A stretch of DNA of 63,198 nt from a virus: the IMG/VR virus record IMGVR_UViG_3300035136_000041, positions 1 to 63,198 of that record; one strand, written 5' to 3'. A program made the translations under genes and the position numbers. Below are positions 49,122-56,635 of this stretch, one piece after another. How positions within the stretch are numbered: the first letter of the stretch is position 1; every line of letters begins with the position of its first letter. Below the pieces are notes generated by a model. It worked only from the letters and a program-made list of their open reading frames with translations, was not told the DNA's origin and ran no database searches.

Positions 49122-49304
49122 ATGAATGACGCGGTGAAGCGCCAATTGAGGCTGATGTTTCGTAGGCTGCGACAGTCCTCGGATTTACACCGACAAGATA
49201 CATTCAGAGGATACATTTGGGCTTTGAGTGACACTGATACCATCTCTATGAAGACAAGAGAAAGATTAATGAAGGCAATGGTTACCTGTTGCATGAGAGT
49301 GTGA
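49122..49304 (+). CDS. Unknown 60-residue basic protein
   Basis: ATG 49122 after AAGGAGACC. MNDAVKRQLRLMFRRLRQSSDLHRQD, ends MVTCCMRV. Helical, very basic. Unknown. Confidence 0.55.
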   Translation: MNDAVKRQLRLMFRRLRQSSDLHRQDTFRGYIWALSDTDTISMKTRERLMKAMVTCCMRV

Positions 49305-49335
49305 AGTGGTAAGCCCGGCTACTCGGAGCTGATAG

Positions 49336-49518
49336 ATGATGGACGCCTGTGACCACTACAGACTAATAACGGAGCCCCTGCCTCAGATGTTTTCCATTTA
49401 CATAGGTGGCCCGTTCCTGTACTGGCCAAGATTTTCGAGGTCGATCTACGGCCTCTCCAAGAACAACCCTAGCTGGCCAAGTCGGCGGCGCAAGCTGCCG
49501 AGGAGAATCGGACGATGA
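49336..49518 (+). CDS. Possible 60-residue protein
   Basis: MMDACDHYRLITEPLPQMFSIYIGGPF, ends in a basic PSRRRKLPRRIGR. It overlaps the next gene's start by 4 bp, which supports it, but there is no strong ribosome site. Low confidence. Confidence 0.35.
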   Translation: MMDACDHYRLITEPLPQMFSIYIGGPFLYWPRFSRSIYGLSKNNPSWPSRRRKLPRRIGR

Positions 49519-49658
49519 TTAGACTCAAGTTTCTGCATATACCCTTTGCATCGACGATATACATCGAGTATATGCCAGGTGGTGACCACCGCAAATATCG
49601 AGACTTTTTCCTGTTTGGCGTGAGGATAGCGCGCTGGGGAATAAACTTTTCAGGATAA
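49515..49658 (+). CDS. Unknown 47-residue protein
   Basis: ATG 49515 after AGGAG. MIRLKFLHIPFASTIYIEYMPGGDHRKYRDFFLFG; two beta strands and a basic loop. Packs between its neighbours with a 2-bp gap. Confidence 0.5.
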   Translation: MIRLKFLHIPFASTIYIEYMPGGDHRKYRDFFLFGVRIARWGINFSG

Positions 49659-49660
49659 TA

Positions 49661-50005
49661 ATGAGAATGGACCTCACAAGCGACGATTTAGATCTCGCAG
49701 CCCGCCGTCTATGCCGACAACACCTGCTCGGCAATCACGGAGAGCTCCACAAGCATCGGCACGTATTCGTCAAGGGGTATTCGATTGCTGGGCGGCGTGG
49801 GCAGATCGAACCGCTGTCGATGAAGGCCTGGCACGACGCACTTGCACGAGAGATGATCCGTCGTGGTTACCGGCACAACAGTCCATACGAATTACCACCA
49901 CTTGACTACTTGCCTTACGAGGATTTGCATGGTAGGGTCGATCGGGTGGCTGCTCTGAGGTATCTCAAGGGTAGGTGTTCTAGATGCCGCAGTGGAGGAT
50001 TGTGA
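49661..50005 (+). CDS. T4 endonuclease V-like pyrimidine-dimer glycosylase
   Basis: A 114-residue protein. LTSDDLDLAARRLCRQHLLGNHGELHKHRHVFVKG and PLSMKAWHDALAREMIRRGYRHNSPYELP match the helix pattern of T4 DenV (QHL..E.REL near the N-terminus; an RxxxLxxEMxxRG helix later), with a CSRCRSG tail. T4 DenV uses its N-terminal amine; here MRMDL leaves that residue uncertain. Likely UV repair. Confidence 0.55.
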   Translation: MRMDLTSDDLDLAARRLCRQHLLGNHGELHKHRHVFVKGYSIAGRRGQIEPLSMKAWHDALAREMIRRGYRHNSPYELPPLDYLPYEDLHGRVDRVAALRYLKGRCSRCRSGGL

Positions 50006-50223
50006 TGCGATTAAAGAGTTCGGTAGATTTAGAGCGTCTTTTGAATCGATTAGGGACCCCGACCGTTGTGATACGTTCGATGAACTTTCCCGAGGCTGCC
50101 AAGTTTACCGCAACTCAATGTTGGCTTAGACGATCCCCAGAAGACGAAGATACGGCTGAGCTCAGACGTCAGCTTCTGTTTTTGCATGAGCATGGGTCGT
50201 TTGATTATAGATCTGATCTGTGA
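50005..50223 (+). CDS. Unknown 72-residue protein
   Basis: ATG 50005 overlaps the previous TGA and follows GGAGG. MRLKSSVDLERLLNRLGTPTVVIRS, ends LRRQLLFLHEHGSFDYRSDL. Unknown. Confidence 0.55.
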   Translation: MRLKSSVDLERLLNRLGTPTVVIRSMNFPEAAKFTATQCWLRRSPEDEDTAELRRQLLFLHEHGSFDYRSDL

Positions 50224-50269
50224 TAGGTTGAGAGAACCGAACGAAAGAGAACAACGGTGAGGTGGAACG

Positions 50270-50491
50270 ATGACTAAGTTGTTTGTAATTATATTTTGGG
50301 TCATTGGTGCGATCGGCTTTGGTGCTTGTTTAAAAATCATTCTCATGGACAGCGAGCTACAGCAATGTCAAGCTCGACATCAGAAAGTCTGTCCTCCTTT
50401 GACAGGGTGTGAAATCGAAAAAAGCGCACCTGGAGTGTTCACTATACGTACGATCCCCTGCCAGCAAGTCTGCGCGGAGTATGGAGATTGA
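50270..50491 (+). CDS. Membrane protein with Cys-rich exterior
   Basis: A 73-residue protein, transmembrane helix at 4-26 (LFVIIFWVIGAIGFGACLKII), then QCQARHQKVCPPLTGCEIE and PCQQVCAEYGD, so a disulphide-rich outer domain. Possible exclusion protein. Confidence 0.6.
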   Translation: MTKLFVIIFWVIGAIGFGACLKIILMDSELQQCQARHQKVCPPLTGCEIEKSAPGVFTIRTIPCQQVCAEYGD

Positions 50492-50492
50492 A

Positions 50493-50582
50493 ATGAGCAA
50501 GACGGATCGAAAAGAGTTCATTGCTGAGGCCATGATTGCGTGGGTGGGTGGATATGTGGCGTGCCCAGACAAGTCTACTTGA
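50493..50582 (+). CDS. Short ORF, possibly frameshifted longer gene
   Basis: MSKTDRKEFIAEAMIAWVGGYVACPDKS then stop. A +1 shift near 50578 would continue LIFQRSHGGMVDRLLATAVTRELAEKCRERLKR to 50679, giving a 62-residue protein that runs into the next start. Either a short peptide or a gene broken by one base. Confidence 0.4.
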   Translation: MSKTDRKEFIAEAMIAWVGGYVACPDKST

Positions 50583-50676
50583 TTTTTCAGCGTAGTCATG
50601 GTGGAATGGTGGACAGGTTGCTTGCTACGGCGGTCACTCGAGAGCTCGCCGAGAAGTGCCGGGAAAGGCTGAAGCG

Positions 50677-50877
50677 ATGAAGAAGCGCATACAAAGGAAG
50701 ATAGCGTTGTCGATGATTGTTGGTCTGCTCGAGATGTATCGAGACCGTGAACAAGAATGGCTTAGAGAACTAGCTCTTGGTGTTTGTAAGGAAGCTGGCT
50801 CGACAAACGACTCCGACGTGAATCTTGTCATGAAGACGTTCGATGAATTCATCGAAGAGCTGAAGGTGAAGAGATGA
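50677..50877 (+). CDS. Unknown 66-residue helical protein
   Basis: MKKRIQRKIALSMIVGLLEMYRDREQEWLRELALGV. All-helical; ATG at the end of the preceding frame. Overlaps the next gene by 4 bp. Confidence 0.55.
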   Translation: MKKRIQRKIALSMIVGLLEMYRDREQEWLRELALGVCKEAGSTNDSDVNLVMKTFDEFIEELKVKR

Positions 50878-51071
50878 AGAAGCGAGGGCCGAAACGCAAG
50901 GTGAGACACGCGAGGCGTTTGCTGTGTCATAATAGATGGGACTTGATTCTCGAGTGCGGGCATGCAGTTGAACGGCCGGTGAAGAGCAGGTTATCCTGGG
51001 GCCACAGTCACGACGGGTCTATCGAAGACTCTGCTCCCGGTTGGGTCTACTGCGAAAGGTGCGCGGAGTGA
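50874..51071 (+). CDS. Small zinc-knuckle basic protein
   Basis: A 65-residue protein, MKKRGPKRKVRHARRLLCHNRWDLILECGHAVERP with CERCAE at the end; a Cys/His zinc site is likely. Confidence 0.55.
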   Translation: MKKRGPKRKVRHARRLLCHNRWDLILECGHAVERPVKSRLSWGHSHDGSIEDSAPGWVYCERCAE

Positions 51072-51292
51072 GCAAGCAATCTCAACAGAAGCTTATCGAC
51101 GAATGGAACGCTAAATATCCGGTGGGGACTGAGGTGGAGTATTGGAATTTTCCACCGGATGAAAAATCGAATGCAAGACGTTCAAGGACGAGATCCGAAG
51201 CTAAGATGCTTGGTGGGCATACTGCAGTTATATGGCTGGAGGGCGTGCCAGGGTGTTGGTGTCTGACTCACGTCTGCCCACTCTGCCCTTGA
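51068..51292 (+). CDS. Unknown 74-residue protein
   Basis: GTG 51068 overlaps the previous TGA. QQKLIDEWNAKYPVGTEVEYWNFPPDEKSNARRSRTRSEAKMLGGHTAVIWLEGVPGCW is a recurring small phage family; Cys-rich end (CPLCP). Confidence 0.6.
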   Translation: MSKQSQQKLIDEWNAKYPVGTEVEYWNFPPDEKSNARRSRTRSEAKMLGGHTAVIWLEGVPGCWCLTHVCPLCP

Positions 51293-51324
51293 CACCAATC
51301 TCCTTTCCTGGTAGTGGAGAAACT

Positions 51325-51561
51325 ATGTCAAACATTATAGCTGTAGTGCCAGAGTATCATTCTGCCCCTGGTCGGTGGAATTACACGATCATGATCATTC
51401 GTTACGAGAATGGAGAACTCAAAAGAGAGTATCTGCAACCAGAAGAGATGGGACGTGATGTGAGGGCTCTGTTCAAAATCTGCGCGACGGCGCATGATGA
51501 GCTCAAGAAGGCTGTGATTCATCATCTGGCGTTGAAGGAGGAAGAGGATGAAGCTGACTGA
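51325..51561 (+). CDS. Unknown 78-residue protein
   Basis: MSNIIAVVPEYHSAPGRWNYTIMIIRYE then EEMGRDVRALFKICATAHDEL; beta-beta-alpha. ATG follows GTGGAG. Unknown. Confidence 0.55.
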   Translation: MSNIIAVVPEYHSAPGRWNYTIMIIRYENGELKREYLQPEEMGRDVRALFKICATAHDELKKAVIHHLALKEEEDEAD

Positions 51562-51784
51562 AGAAATCAAGAAGGCGATTGCTGAGGAAGTTGCCACATG
51601 TGCTGTTCTCGAGCCTGGCCCATTATGCAAACTTCATAGTAACGTCTCATGTGATGAATGCCCATATACGACGATGCTTGGTGCCTCATGCGGGTATTTT
51701 TGGACTGAAATTCCAAACGATGATGGCTACAAGCTCCTCGTCGCGTATCTGCTTGCCGACGTATGCGGAGTGGAGGTGAAGTGA
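51548..51784 (+). CDS. Cys-rich protein, paralogue 1
   Basis: A 78-residue protein, MKLTEEIKKAIAEEVATCAV, with CKLHSNVSCDECPYTTMLGASCGYFW (six Cys) and a helix. Shares its layout with the next gene; both end with an LxAxxxxxVxGVEV-type helix. Confidence 0.6.
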   Translation: MKLTEEIKKAIAEEVATCAVLEPGPLCKLHSNVSCDECPYTTMLGASCGYFWTEIPNDDGYKLLVAYLLADVCGVEVK

Positions 51785-52062
51785 TGGAACGAAGGCTCTC
51801 TCTTGAAGAAGCCGTTATCAGAACCGTCAAACGCCATAGTGATTTTGTTGATGGAGTTACTCCTGAGTTTTTTGGTTGTCAACTATGCGATTATGCCGAG
51901 CCGGATTGTCGCAGATGTCCTTGTGTTCAGGTATTCGGCGCTCACTGTAACGGAATAAATCTACCTTCGCACCCTCTAGACGAACACTATCCCCGCACTC
52001 ACGAGGAGAAACTTCTCGCTGCTTGCATGATTGCAGCTGTGCTCGGGATTGAGGTGGAGTGA
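51784..52062 (+). CDS. Cys-rich protein, paralogue 2
   Basis: A 92-residue protein, MERRLSLEEAVIRTVKRHSDF with CQLCDYAEPDCRRCPCVQVFGAHC. Similar Cys pattern and C-terminal helix (LLAACMIAAVLGIEVE) to the previous gene, suggesting tandem duplication. Likely zinc- or metal-binding. Confidence 0.6.
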   Translation: MERRLSLEEAVIRTVKRHSDFVDGVTPEFFGCQLCDYAEPDCRRCPCVQVFGAHCNGINLPSHPLDEHYPRTHEEKLLAACMIAAVLGIEVE

Positions 52063-52646
52063 TGACTCAACAACTTACTATGTTCGAAGACGTTCTGCTT
52101 TGGTCCAAAGCGGTTGGGCAATACATTCAACAGAATGCAGGGCTGTCTATGTGCGGAAAAGAGTTCAAAGCTCAAGGGCTTTCTATGACTCTTGTTGCTG
52201 AGGAATTCGATGAGCTGAAGATAGCATTCCTGACTGGCGACGTGAAAGAGATAGCTGATGCTCTCGCCGATCTCGTCTGGGTGTGCCTCCGTATGGCGCA
52301 AGCTTTTGGTATTGACTTCGATGCTGCTTGGTGCGAGGTATCCCGGACGAATTGGGAGAAGGTTGGTGGGCCTAGACGAGAGGACGGAAAACTGCTAAAG
52401 CCGCCCGGGTGGAAGCCGCCGGATATGACGAAGGCATTGAGTGCTGACTTGTATGAGCGGATTGCCCAGCTTCTCACGATAGTACCACCACCTGAGAAAA
52501 AGAAATGCCCCAAATGTTGTGGCGAGGGTTGGGTATGGGGGAGAGATCTAGACACCGATCGCAAGGATATGATCCTTGACGATATGATGTACCCATGCGA
52601 CAATCCTGGGTGCGTGGATGGTTTTGTTGAAGAGGAGGAGACATGA
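52059..52646 (+). CDS. MazG-like pyrophosphohydrolase with zinc tail
   Basis: A 195-residue protein. VAEEFDELKIAFLTGDVKEIADALADLVWVCLRMAQAFGIDFDAAWCEVSRTNWEKVGG is a MazG/PRA-PH core with EExxEL and DxxxD motifs, and KLLKPPGWKPPDM follows as in phage members. The C-terminal CPKCCGEGWVWG ... CDNPGCVDGF is a DnaJ-type zinc finger. It probably hydrolyses nucleotide triphosphates or alarmone-related nucleotides. Confidence 0.82.
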   Translation: MMTQQLTMFEDVLLWSKAVGQYIQQNAGLSMCGKEFKAQGLSMTLVAEEFDELKIAFLTGDVKEIADALADLVWVCLRMAQAFGIDFDAAWCEVSRTNWEKVGGPRREDGKLLKPPGWKPPDMTKALSADLYERIAQLLTIVPPPEKKKCPKCCGEGWVWGRDLDTDRKDMILDDMMYPCDNPGCVDGFVEEEET

Positions 52647-53086
52647 AAGACACGATGGAATTACCAGTCAAATTGACCAAGGGCGAGAAACTCCGATGCG
52701 GAGAATTAGCAGCCAGTCTGGCTCACCAAGCTCACGTGCTTGAGGAACAGCGCAAGTTACAGAACGCCGAGCTGAAATCTCAAATCGATGCGTTGAACGA
52801 TCAGATTGGCGAGCTCTTCGATCAATTGCGTACCGGCGAGCAAGTCCGCGAGGTCGAGGTCGAGAGGGAGAAGGACTACGAGCACGGAGTGGAGCGAATC
52901 ACGAGGCTCGATATTGACGAGGTGATCAGCGAGCGGACTCTGGGGCCGGAGGAGATGCAGCAAGACTTGCCCGGTACCAACTATGATGGGCCGCCGGAGG
53001 GCGCCTCCGAGGAGGAAAAGCTTGTGTATTTGAAGGGGCGAGTTCGGAGGAAGCAGAAAGAGTTGCGAGGTGAGAGCAAACAATGA
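52643..53086 (+). CDS. Coiled-coil protein
   Basis: A 147-residue protein, LAHQAHVLEEQRKLQNAELKSQIDALNDQIGELFDQLRTGEQV; long coiled coil followed by EVEREKDYEHGVERITRLDIDEVISERTL, and another helix. Unknown partner; coupled to the MazG-like gene. Confidence 0.6.
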   Translation: MKDTMELPVKLTKGEKLRCGELAASLAHQAHVLEEQRKLQNAELKSQIDALNDQIGELFDQLRTGEQVREVEVEREKDYEHGVERITRLDIDEVISERTLGPEEMQQDLPGTNYDGPPEGASEEEKLVYLKGRVRRKQKELRGESKQ

Positions 53087-53979
53087 GAGCTGACTGGAAA
53101 GCGATTAGGACGGTATATTATTGGGGTGGATTAAAGAATGCCAGAATTTGGTCTGAAACACCACTTCTCGATACATTAGATTTCTCTAAGACAATTTCTT
53201 TATACCCACGCAATGTCCCATGTATGGGTTTGTCACATTTGCCGAATTTACCGATGTGTCCAGTCATTATAAGAATTAACCGTGGGTATAATCTATATCA
53301 TCGTATGGATCCGGTTATTGGTTTTCCGGTAAAGAAAGCAGAAGATGATTCGAATCTATCAATTTATTCTACCGCTGCCAGGATCAGTCGGAACGCAGAA
53401 TCGGATTCAATATGGAATATTGAAATTGTTTACGAATTGGATGATGTTGCACTACAGATTGCCGATAGAAAGCAATTTATCTATATGAGAATAATATATG
53501 ATTTTTGTGAGAACAAAATTGACATCTTTAATTGGCGTGGTAAAATTGTCAATATAGACAATCGCAGCGATGAGTTCGAGAGGCGCCATGTTTATGATGT
53601 TATCAAGATTATTAATGCTATCGATCACTCTTCTAAGCACGTTGTTGAGGTCATGCAGCTCGCTGCTGACGGCAAACCTATGCGAGCAAGACATACCACT
53701 AAACCTTGGACTCGTGAAGATCCCCGTAATGTGATTTTGATAGATCCATCCGAGGCGAAGAAGTACGGCCATCGAATCGACCGCTGCGGGACGCATGCCA
53801 GCCCAATCCCTCACACACGTCGAGGTCACTACGCAACACTTCGGGCTGATCGTTTCGGAGTAAATAAAGGCAAGAGGATATGGAGAAAACCAGCTTGGGT
53901 TGGCGATACAGAGTGGATTTTTGAAGGAAGACAGTATAAAGTTATCTCTCCCGAAGCGATGCGCGGAGGTGCAATGTAA
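53083..53979 (+). CDS. Unknown 298-residue protein with conserved C-terminal box
   Basis: N-terminal alpha/beta region (RTVYYWGGLKNARIWSETP), then a C-terminal HASPIPHTRRGHYATLRADRFGVNKGKRIWRKPAWVGDTEW box of a type common in phage proteins of unknown role. A/T-rich codons in 53240-53560 contrast with its neighbours, suggesting transfer. Confidence 0.65.
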   Translation: MRADWKAIRTVYYWGGLKNARIWSETPLLDTLDFSKTISLYPRNVPCMGLSHLPNLPMCPVIIRINRGYNLYHRMDPVIGFPVKKAEDDSNLSIYSTAARISRNAESDSIWNIEIVYELDDVALQIADRKQFIYMRIIYDFCENKIDIFNWRGKIVNIDNRSDEFERRHVYDVIKIINAIDHSSKHVVEVMQLAADGKPMRARHTTKPWTREDPRNVILIDPSEAKKYGHRIDRCGTHASPIPHTRRGHYATLRADRFGVNKGKRIWRKPAWVGDTEWIFEGRQYKVISPEAMRGGAM

Positions 53980-54395
53980 TGCATGGTGGGGCTTGGCGGG
54001 GCGATGCTGGGCAAGGCGAAGTAAAGCAAGGCGAAGTAAAGCAAGGCAAGGTTAATCAGATGAATGTTTGCATAGTTTGTACGGAATTCAATCGTGGGAA
54101 TTCGACCAAGTTCGCTGCGATCGATCTTGCTAGTCGAGATATCGCCAGCTACGTGTCGAACAACTACGCTCACATCGATCGGTGTGAGGCAGTCTACGTC
54201 TATAATGCGGATGGAAGAATCAATTTCGACGTGGCGGCTTGTATTGGGTACGCTATCGCCAAAAAGAAGGTGATCTTCTCGTTCTTACCGATTGGGCTCT
54301 CTGCCATCGAGGTTCCGGTGTGCGATCCGGACGAGCTGACTAATCAGGTGATTCTGGACGAGTTTGTGAAGAACAGGATCGGGGATGAATCATGA
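53979..54395 (+). CDS. Unknown nucleoside-sensing-like protein
   Basis: Either 138 residues from ATG 53979 (TAATG overlap, GGAGG upstream) or 111 from ATG 54060. The first 27 codons cover a G-rich tandem repeat (GEVKQGEVKQG), so the later start may be the conserved one. The core VCIVCTEFNRGNSTKFAAIDLASRDIASYV with a long NADGRINFDVAACIGYAIAKKKVIFSFLP recalls DUF4406-like Rossmann proteins. Function unknown. Confidence 0.6.
   Translation: MHGGAWRGDAGQGEVKQGEVKQGKVNQMNVCIVCTEFNRGNSTKFAAIDLASRDIASYVSNNYAHIDRCEAVYVYNADGRINFDVAACIGYAIAKKKVIFSFLPIGLSAIEVPVCDPDELTNQVILDEFVKNRIGDES
54011..54051 (+). repeat. G-rich tandem repeat and duplicated leader
   Basis: CAAGGCGAAGTAAAG occurs twice in tandem (54012-54041), followed by GGCAAGGCAAGGTTAAT just before the ATG at 54060. 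The same GGCAAGGCAAGGTTAAT block precedes the RuvC-like start at 55320. Confidence 0.6.
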
Positions 54396-54401
54396 GATTA
54401 T

Positions 54402-54458
54402 CGCCAGCCCCGGGCTATAGCAGCGCGCACTGCTGTAGTTTGGACCCCGGGGCTGGCG
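54402..54458 (+). ncRNA. Two-tier intergenic hairpin
   Basis: Outer stem CGCCAGCCCCGGG (54402-54414) with CCCGGGGCTGGCG (54446-54458), inner stem CTATAGCAG (54415-54423) with CTGCTGTAG (54430-54438), 6-nt loop, 7-nt bulge. No U-run follows, so it is unlikely to be a simple terminator; it sits 16 nt before the ATG at 54475. Confidence 0.75.
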
Positions 54459-54474
54459 GTATGTGGAGATCGAT

Positions 54475-55032
54475 ATGAGTGAAGCTCTGGAACTTGTCTT
54501 CAAAGGCTCGGATAAAGTCGTAGCCTATGCATGCTCACGATGTGGGCGAATGTCGAGCTTGAGGGACTTGGCTGAGATGTGCTGCGAGCCAGACATATGC
54601 GAGTGCGGCCGAACATGTAGGAAGCCATGGACGGCATGCGATTCGTGTCGAGAGGAGAAGAGGCAGGAGAAGGAACGCAAGAAGTTTGAAGCAGCGGAGA
54701 AGATTCCGTGGGAGCGATACGACGGGCCAGTTTACTTCGACGACGAGTATTATTCGGATGTCGAGGAGATGGCCGATTGTCTTGCATGTGCAGGTATTGA
54801 GTTGCCTGAGTATGTCTGGGCTTGCACGAAGTTTAATTTGACTCTCAATGCTGTAGATATCATCTACAATGAACTCGAGGCGCAAGAGTTCCACGAGGGC
54901 GCCTTTGATCAAGTTGTCGCTATCGAGGAACTCCAAGAATCCATTGATGAGTGGTTGAGGAAGCAGGATCTAGAATCGTGGTTTGTATCTGATACAAAGG
55001 CTATTTTGTTGGAGGGGTTTCAAGATGAGTAA
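54475..55032 (+). CDS. Zinc-cluster protein
   Basis: A 185-residue protein, ATG 54475. Three CxxC pairs (ACSRCGR, EMCCEPDICEC, TACDSC) then a charged helix and an alpha/beta C-terminus (EELQESIDEWLRKQ). Multi-zinc protein of unknown role. Confidence 0.65.
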   Translation: MSEALELVFKGSDKVVAYACSRCGRMSSLRDLAEMCCEPDICECGRTCRKPWTACDSCREEKRQEKERKKFEAAEKIPWERYDGPVYFDDEYYSDVEEMADCLACAGIELPEYVWACTKFNLTLNAVDIIYNELEAQEFHEGAFDQVVAIEELQESIDEWLRKQDLESWFVSDTKAILLEGFQDE

Positions 55033-55237
55033 GTGGTTGCTTCGTTGGTGGCTTTTAGTGTTGGTGTGGTGGTGGATGCTCGGCGCTGTACTACTGTACG
55101 CTACGCTTGCCGATGGGCAGGTGGCCTCCTATATCAATCGGTGGATGATCTACAACGATTGGCTGCATTTCGGTGCGGTGTTTCTTCTCCCTCCAGTAGT
55201 TGTGTGTTTGCTATGGAGAGTATCGGAATGGCTGTAG
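55025..55237 (+). CDS. Trp-rich membrane protein
   Basis: A 70-residue protein with two hydrophobic helices (WLLRWWLLVLVWWWMLGAVLLY; LHFGAVFLLPPVVVCLLW). Starts inside the previous gene. Possible holin-like or exclusion protein. Confidence 0.6.
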   Translation: MSKWLLRWWLLVLVWWWMLGAVLLYATLADGQVASYINRWMIYNDWLHFGAVFLLPPVVVCLLWRVSEWL

Positions 55238-55319
55238 TTTGGCACTGCGGGGCGCCGCATGGCGCTGCGTAGCATGGTGGGGTGAGGCGGGGCGAGCCCA
55301 GGCAAGGCAAGGTTAATAG

Positions 55320-55802
55320 ATGATTTTTATTGGGATTGATTGTGGGCTAAAAGGAGCCGTATCTGTAGTCTGTAATGAAAAACAGCGTGTCTACGATATG
55401 CCTGTGGTGTCAAAGCTCCGCTGCAGGAAGGGCAAGAAGGTGAAGGTGAGTCAAGTTGATGAAATAGGTTTGTCTCAACTCATGGAGTCATTACCGAGTG
55501 TGTGTCGACTCACCATCGAAGACGTCCATGCAATGCCACATCAAGGAGTGACATCATCATTCAACTTCGGCCGTTCGTTTGGCGTTGTGCTCGGGGTAGT
55601 TTCTGCTCTCGGTTTTGCGTACAATCTAGTTTCTCCACAGAAATGGAAGCGTGAGTTTGGCTTGATTGGCGCAGACAAGGATGCCTCAACTTGGCTAGCG
55701 AAGAAATTGTTTCCTGGAGCCGCAGAGTTCATGACAAAGAAATCTCATCACGGCAGAGCCGAAGCATTGCTGTTGGCTGAATATGGGAGGAGGATGCTGT
55801 AG
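55320..55802 (+). CDS. RuvC-like Holliday-junction resolvase
   Basis: A 160-residue protein. IGIDCGLKGAVSVV carries the first catalytic Asp, LTIEDVHAMPHQGVTSSFNFGRSFG the Glu and the phage-RuvC loop, and KKSHHGRAEALLLAEYG the last acidic residue. It resolves branched DNA before packaging. Confidence 0.9.
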   Translation: MIFIGIDCGLKGAVSVVCNEKQRVYDMPVVSKLRCRKGKKVKVSQVDEIGLSQLMESLPSVCRLTIEDVHAMPHQGVTSSFNFGRSFGVVLGVVSALGFAYNLVSPQKWKREFGLIGADKDASTWLAKKLFPGAAEFMTKKSHHGRAEALLLAEYGRRML

Positions 55803-56044
55803 TGACTCCGGAAGAATTCGTCAGAGGTAGAGATTGGATACACGATCGTGAGAGAGCAGTAGCCAGACGTGGCGAATTGCTTACCTTGATTCGAGATCAA
55901 CTCAGAGTTGCGTTCGCAGGTGTCCCCCCGCCGTGCGCCGGCTGCGGTGCCGTGAGGAGGTGGGAACAGCTCTACCGTTGTTGGCATTGCGGCTTGTGGT
56001 TGTGCAGTCGTTGCTCGAAGAAGCATTTTGGAGCTAGACCATGA
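55802..56044 (+). CDS. Zinc-ribbon protein
   Basis: An 80-residue protein, GTG 55802 overlapping the resolvase stop. PPPCAGCGAVRRWEQLYRCWHCGLWLCSRC carries CxxC and CxxC...CxxC, a C4-type double zinc ribbon. Unknown role near the sigma-factor gene. Confidence 0.65.
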   Translation: MTPEEFVRGRDWIHDRERAVARRGELLTLIRDQLRVAFAGVPPPCAGCGAVRRWEQLYRCWHCGLWLCSRCSKKHFGARP

Positions 56045-56220
56045 CTAAGTCTAGAGCCTATCGCGAGTTCAAGCAACGCTACCATTTACCCCTTTACAGC
56101 CACATCGAACGTATGGTACTGTGGCACGGATTTGTGAGTGAGCTGTGCAACGCGAGACGGATTACTGCCGAGACGATGACTAGGTGGCTAGGAGGGCAAG
56201 ATGGCTATCATCCCAGCTAA
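56041..56220 (+). CDS. Unknown 59-residue protein
   Basis: ATG 56041 (ATGA overlap). MTKSRAYREFKQRYHLPLYSHIERMVL, with TAETMTRWLGGQDGYHPS. Small helical, possible HTH. Overlaps the next start. Confidence 0.5.
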   Translation: MTKSRAYREFKQRYHLPLYSHIERMVLWHGFVSELCNARRITAETMTRWLGGQDGYHPS

Positions 56221-56635
56221 ATCGATCAAGCTTATAGTGAATGGTGTTGAAATCACAAAAGAATATATCGATAGTCTCCGCATTGGATTTAAACCGGAGA
56301 TTGTGGATGCTTTTACAAAACCCATCCAAGGAGAGAAGTGCACTTCACTATCAGAATGGACTACAAGACATGAGGTCGAGAGATTCACAGAGTATGCTTA
56401 TTGGAAAAATCTGATAGAGGAAGATGGGGCATCACTCATAGTCGAAGTAAGGAATAATGATTGTATAGCCGCAGAGCGCATTCTGCATCAGCGAGTTGCT
56501 CGAAATCATAAATGGCCTTTCTGCCCAGTTCATCAGAGGAATGTCGATCTTGTTTTCTCTCACTTGGATGGCCGTGATGATGTGTTGATCCATATAGCCT
56601 ATTGGCTATGTAAGAAATGTGCTGAGGAAAAGTGA
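56201..56635 (+). CDS. Unknown 144-residue protein with Cys pair
   Basis: MAIIPAKSIKLIVNGVEITKEYIDSL, then DAFTKPIQGEKCTSLSEWTTRHEVERF and a Cys pair near the C-terminus (AYWLCKKCAEEK). Directly upstream of the sigma factor, stop overlapping its GTG. Unknown. Confidence 0.6.
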   Translation: MAIIPAKSIKLIVNGVEITKEYIDSLRIGFKPEIVDAFTKPIQGEKCTSLSEWTTRHEVERFTEYAYWKNLIEEDGASLIVEVRNNDCIAAERILHQRVARNHKWPFCPVHQRNVDLVFSHLDGRDDVLIHIAYWLCKKCAEEK

